A stretch of 7,101 nt of DNA from Sphingobacteriaceae bacterium (GTDB lineage: Bacteria; Bacteroidota; Bacteroidia; B-17B0; Aurantibacillaceae): the NCBI GenBank assembly GCA_023251695.1, contig JAHEYE010000178.1, positions 1 through 7,101 of the forward strand. Direction: 5' to 3'. Positions within the stretch are counted from its first letter, which is position 1. Each line of letters begins with the position of its first letter. The notes under the pieces are model-generated. The model saw only the letters and a program-made list of their open reading frames with translations. It was not told the origin of the DNA and did not search any database. Shown here one piece after another: positions 5,245 to 7,101 of this stretch. Made by a program: the position numbers and the translations under genes.

Positions 5245-5520
5245 ATGAAACGCGTATCCATTGCTCTCCTTTTTATTATAGCCATAGGTTTAACTTATGT
5301 GTCTATTACCCCCTATAACAGTTCGCTGTTGTTATTAGCAGTTCCTTTGGTTTTGCTATTTATTGGTTTAATCATGGCTTTCTTTTTAAGTCAGTGGCAA
5401 TCGGGTGAAAGTTTTAAAGAGCGTTTCAAAAATGCATTGAATACAGGGCTTATTCTTTCAGCCGGCTTTTACATTTTGGGGTATTTATTCGTTATTGTTG
5501 AATCATTAATCTGCTGTTAA
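5245..5520 (+). CDS. Small integral membrane protein with three predicted helices
   Basis: I do not recognise the family. The 91-residue product is very hydrophobic with three likely membrane helices: about 4-24 (VSIALLFIIAIGLTYVSI), 28-49 (LLLLAVPLVLLFIGLIMAFF) and 68-89 (TGLILSAGFYILGYLFVIVE). The loop between helices 2 and 3 (QWQSGESFKERFKNAL, about 51-66) is amphipathic and positively charged, so probably cytoplasmic. The protein ends in Cys-Cys. The ATG at 5245 lies shortly after a strong promoter. The stop is one base before the ATG of the BamE-like gene, so the two are almost certainly co-transcribed and probably translationally coupled, suggesting a joint role in the envelope. Nothing in the sequence indicates transport or catalysis. 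Confidence 0.8.
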   Translation: MKRVSIALLFIIAIGLTYVSITPYNSSLLLLAVPLVLLFIGLIMAFFLSQWQSGESFKERFKNALNTGLILSAGFYILGYLFVIVESLICC

Positions 5521-5521
5521 T

Positions 5522-5893
5522 ATGGGATCAGTTATGAAAATAGTTTCGTTTATTGCAATTGCATTTTTTTGTATCATCACTTTCTTTATTGGAGGTTTCC
5601 CTTTAAGCGAAGGTTACAACCCTGTAAAACCGGGAGCTGATACTAAATTTAATGAAACATATACAGAAGATAATTTCAATAAGATTACTATTGGTATGGA
5701 TACCAACGAAGTAATTAAATTAATGGGCGCTCCTATGGGGAAATTACCAAATCACGCTTCATTCAAACCCTTATGGTATTATTCATTAAATAAAGAAGGT
5801 AAAACTTTGGATTTTGCATGGTTAAAACGGGCCATTGTTATCGGGCGTAATGGTAAAGTACGCGAGGTGCAGAAATCGGTTAAATACGAATAG
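5522..5893 (+). CDS. BamE/SmpA-OmlA-like protein with an N-terminal membrane segment
   Basis: The 123-residue product has one hydrophobic N-terminal segment (residues 6-24, MKIVSFIAIAFFCIITFFIG counted from Met5), acting as signal or anchor. The soluble part contains the BamE-type core: FNKITIGMDTNEVIKLMGAP (52-71) and a W-Y-Y near 85-87, then short strands to the end. In BamE/SmpA proteins this 'I..GM...eV...lG.P' helix-strand pattern belongs to a small alpha-beta fold that often mediates contacts in the envelope. Unlike BamE, there is no clear lipobox cysteine at the end of the hydrophobic segment; Cys17 is in its middle. The domain is widespread in Bacteroidota outside the BAM complex, so naming it bamE would be unsafe. 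ATG 5522 is one base after the upstream stop; ATG 5534, giving 119 residues, is an equally good start. It is the second gene of the operon, followed by a terminator. Confidence 0.82.
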   Translation: MGSVMKIVSFIAIAFFCIITFFIGGFPLSEGYNPVKPGADTKFNETYTEDNFNKITIGMDTNEVIKLMGAPMGKLPNHASFKPLWYYSLNKEGKTLDFAWLKRAIVIGRNGKVREVQKSVKYE

Positions 5894-5928
5894 TCCGACA
5901 AAGCTTATTAAACAGTCATTATAAAATT

Positions 5929-5955
5929 AAAGCCTCCAATTTATGAGGCTTTTTT
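5929..5955. terminator. Bidirectional terminator between convergent genes
   Basis: AAGCCTC (5930-5936) pairs with GAGGCTT (5945-5951), extendable by one A-T pair, around an 8-base loop, with a T run (5950-5955) on the plus strand. It ends the membrane/BamE-like operon. On the minus strand the same stem is followed by TTTAATTTTA, so it can also end the convergent lipoprotein transcript, whose stop codon (5956 to 5954) overlaps the T run. Confidence 0.85.
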
Positions 5956-6571
5956 ATTTTCGGTTCGTGAGTTTAATTTTTTCGCGAGGAACTCCCAATT
6001 TCGTAAGATACATCGCAACATGCTCTTTGGTAATTGAAGTGTGTTTATTTTCGGCCAGATCTTCTTTTGCATCACCAAAATGTTCGCGGACATTTATCAG
6101 CATAATATTTTCTACCCGATTACTATCCAGATAAATTTTAATCAGCTGTTTATCGTAATCCAACACATCATCACCATCGTTATTGTAGCGGACAAATATG
6201 CTATCCGTTTTAAGGGGTTCCTTTTTATTAAAACTTATTATAATATATCTGTCCTCACCAAGGGTCTTGAACCTGTACTTTAAAGTGTCTCTTTTAACTG
6301 TTGTTTCATTAGAATCACTTTCATAATTATTTTCAGGAACAACAATTCCTTTTTTCCGTAATCTTTTGTTTTTGGCGCGCTGGCGTTTCTTCTTTCGTAA
6401 AGATGCTTTTGCCTTTCTTTGCTTTTTCATTCCGACAGTATCAAACTTGGGCAATTTTAATTCCGCGGCGATACAGCTCCAGCGGAAACAGATAAATGGG
6501 AATTTATCGTGAATCGCACAAGAAACAAAAATGAGAATTGAGAGAAGGAATATTACTATTTTTCTTACCAA
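5954..6571 (-). CDS. Putative lipoprotein with highly basic linker and possible degenerate OmpA-like C-terminus
   Basis: No firm family is recognised. The 205-residue product begins with a lipoprotein signal (MVRKIVIFLLSILIFVSC, lipidated Cys18). The residues after it (AIHDK) do not resemble the acidic surface-export signal of Bacteroidota lipoproteins, so it is probably periplasm-facing. Residues 49-74 are extraordinarily basic (KKQRKAKASLRKKKRQRAKN and onward), followed by an acidic/polar stretch (79-95). The C-terminal part (about 124-201) has the rhythm of an OmpA-like domain: a strand and helix (DYDKQLIKIYLDS), a strand (ENIMLINVREHFGD), and a helix ending VAMYLTKLGVPREKIKL. The usual Asp and Arg that bind peptidoglycan are not evident, so this link is tentative. 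The start is TTG at 6571, overlapping the last bases of the upstream gene by 7; no ATG exists before residue 48, and the signal peptide supports the TTG. It is translationally linked to the radical SAM gene. Confidence 0.75.
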   Translation of the reverse strand: MVRKIVIFLLSILIFVSCAIHDKFPFICFRWSCIAAELKLPKFDTVGMKKQRKAKASLRKKKRQRAKNKRLRKKGIVVPENNYESDSNETTVKRDTLKYRFKTLGEDRYIIISFNKKEPLKTDSIFVRYNNDGDDVLDYDKQLIKIYLDSNRVENIMLINVREHFGDAKEDLAENKHTSITKEHVAMYLTKLGVPREKIKLTNRK

Positions 6572-7101
6572 TTTAATTCGAGAGCTGGGTTTTGTGCAAT
6601 GACTTTGGGCGGCTCAGTTCCGTTATAACTGATAATTAAAGTATTAATTCCGGGTACAATTAAACCTTGTTCTGCTTTAAATACGCCAAAATCGAAAGAA
6701 AGTTGCAGGATGATAAAACGGAATTTATGGTGGTTAAGTTTTTTATTGCTGATGATACTTGTCCTCTCCTCCCTACTCACTTCATCAATGAACATTATTT
6801 TAGGCTTTATTTTATACTGAAGATAATAATCAATGGCGATAAGTTCTTTCAATACTTTATCATCCGGATAATTATTTCCGGCAAAATCATAGAGAATTTC
6901 GTAAATATCATTAAGAGCGTATTTATGATATTCACGTTTGGTTCCGAAGTAAGTCCCTAAGCCTTCCAGAAATTCGAAAATACTATATTTAGCAGTAACG
7001 TACTTCAAGGTATTTACAGCCCGCGGTTTATTCCAATAAATTTCAAGGGCGTGTTCCAGTTTTATGATTCTTGCTAATTCTTCTTCAGATAAATAATTGC
7101 T
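6565..7101 (-). CDS. B12-binding-type radical SAM protein, C-terminal DUF4080-like region (partial)
   Basis: The frame is open from the window edge (7101) to a TAA at 6567-6565, giving 178 C-terminal residues. The apparent start at 7008 (TTG) is only an in-frame Leu inside a longer protein. The visible part opens with SNYLSEEELARIIKLEHALE then IYWNKPRAVNTLKYV, which matches my memory of the DUF4080 region found at the end of B12-binding-domain radical SAM proteins ('...i..le...eiyyNs.r...tl.y'). It continues with helical segments FEFLEGLGTYFG, LNDIYEILYDF and LKELIAIDYYLQYKIKP, and a beta-rich end (KFRFIILQLSFDFGVFK; GINTLIISYNGTEPPKVIA). The cobalamin-binding and CX3CX2C radical SAM parts would lie outside the window, so the catalytic class is inferred. 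The reaction is unknown. It shares an operon with the lipoprotein, overlapping it by 7 bases (TTGGTAA). Confidence 0.75.
   Translation of the reverse strand, partial: SNYLSEEELARIIKLEHALEIYWNKPRAVNTLKYVTAKYSIFEFLEGLGTYFGTKREYHKYALNDIYEILYDFAGNNYPDDKVLKELIAIDYYLQYKIKPKIMFIDEVSREERTSIISNKKLNHHKFRFIILQLSFDFGVFKAEQGLIVPGINTLIISYNGTEPPKVIAQNPALELNW

Noticed and set aside
5943..6283. Plus-strand ORFs at 5943-6134 and 6041-6283
   Set aside because: Both are antisense to the lipoprotein gene, the first starts inside the terminator, and neither has coherent protein features.
6667..6960. 97-codon plus-strand ORF
   Set aside because: Antisense to the DUF4080-like region, which has a coherent domain match.
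7006..7008. TTG at 7008 as the start of a 147-residue protein
   Set aside because: The frame stays open to the window edge and the 31 upstream codons continue the DUF4080-like pattern (EHALEIYWNKPRAVNTLKYV), so this is an internal Leu of a longer protein.
1..7101. CRISPR array, transposase, prophage or toxin-antitoxin/defence module
   Set aside because: No regularly spaced repeats and no recognisable mobile-element or defence proteins are present; the small ORF and the repeats do not by themselves support such a system.

Overview
The window comes from a low-GC member of the Bacteroidota, from an environmental type of lineage rather than a gut Bacteroides. Four things point there: an S1 protein with a long acidic N-terminal extension, a secreted protein with a type IX secretion (T9SS) C-terminal sorting domain, start codons preceded by A/T-rich sequence without a Shine-Dalgarno, and several promoters of the Bacteroidota form TTTG-N17..19-TAnnTTTG. 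It is mostly ordinary chromosome carrying housekeeping genes and small, poorly known envelope genes. I see no transposase, integrase, CRISPR array, tRNA or rRNA.

Layout, left to right. The first 78 bases hold the N-terminus of a minus-strand ApaG-like protein, divergent from rpsA (ribosomal protein S1, six S1 domains). The rpsA leader can form two hairpins. Its 3' flank is unusually structured: three hairpins and then a strong intrinsic terminator, all within about 140 bases. Next is a 64-residue small ORF, then a perfect GNRA-capped palindrome that looks like a dispersed REP-type repeat, then a terminator whose right arm overlaps the promoter of a secreted six-cysteine T9SS cargo protein. 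A six-bladed TolB/PD40-type propeller protein follows. Then comes an intergenic region with nested inverted repeats, and a type 1 isopentenyl-diphosphate isomerase (idi) whose conserved N-terminus continues upstream of any ATG/GTG/TTG, so ATT initiation is implied. A clear promoter then drives a two-gene operon: a three-helix membrane protein and a BamE/SmpA-like protein. A bidirectional terminator separates that operon from a convergent minus-strand pair, the C-terminus of a B12-binding radical SAM protein of the DUF4080 type (cut by the window edge) and an overlapping lipoprotein with a very basic linker and a possible degenerate OmpA-like C-terminus.

The genes do not form one pathway. Translation (rpsA), isoprenoid synthesis (idi) and envelope or secreted functions lie side by side as separate transcription units. 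The parts most worth a second look are the structured non-coding segments around rpsA and the small ORF, the missing idi start codon, the promoters that sit almost on top of start codons, and the basic lipoprotein translationally linked to a radical SAM gene. All assignments rest on reading the sequence and on remembered family features; no database search was possible.
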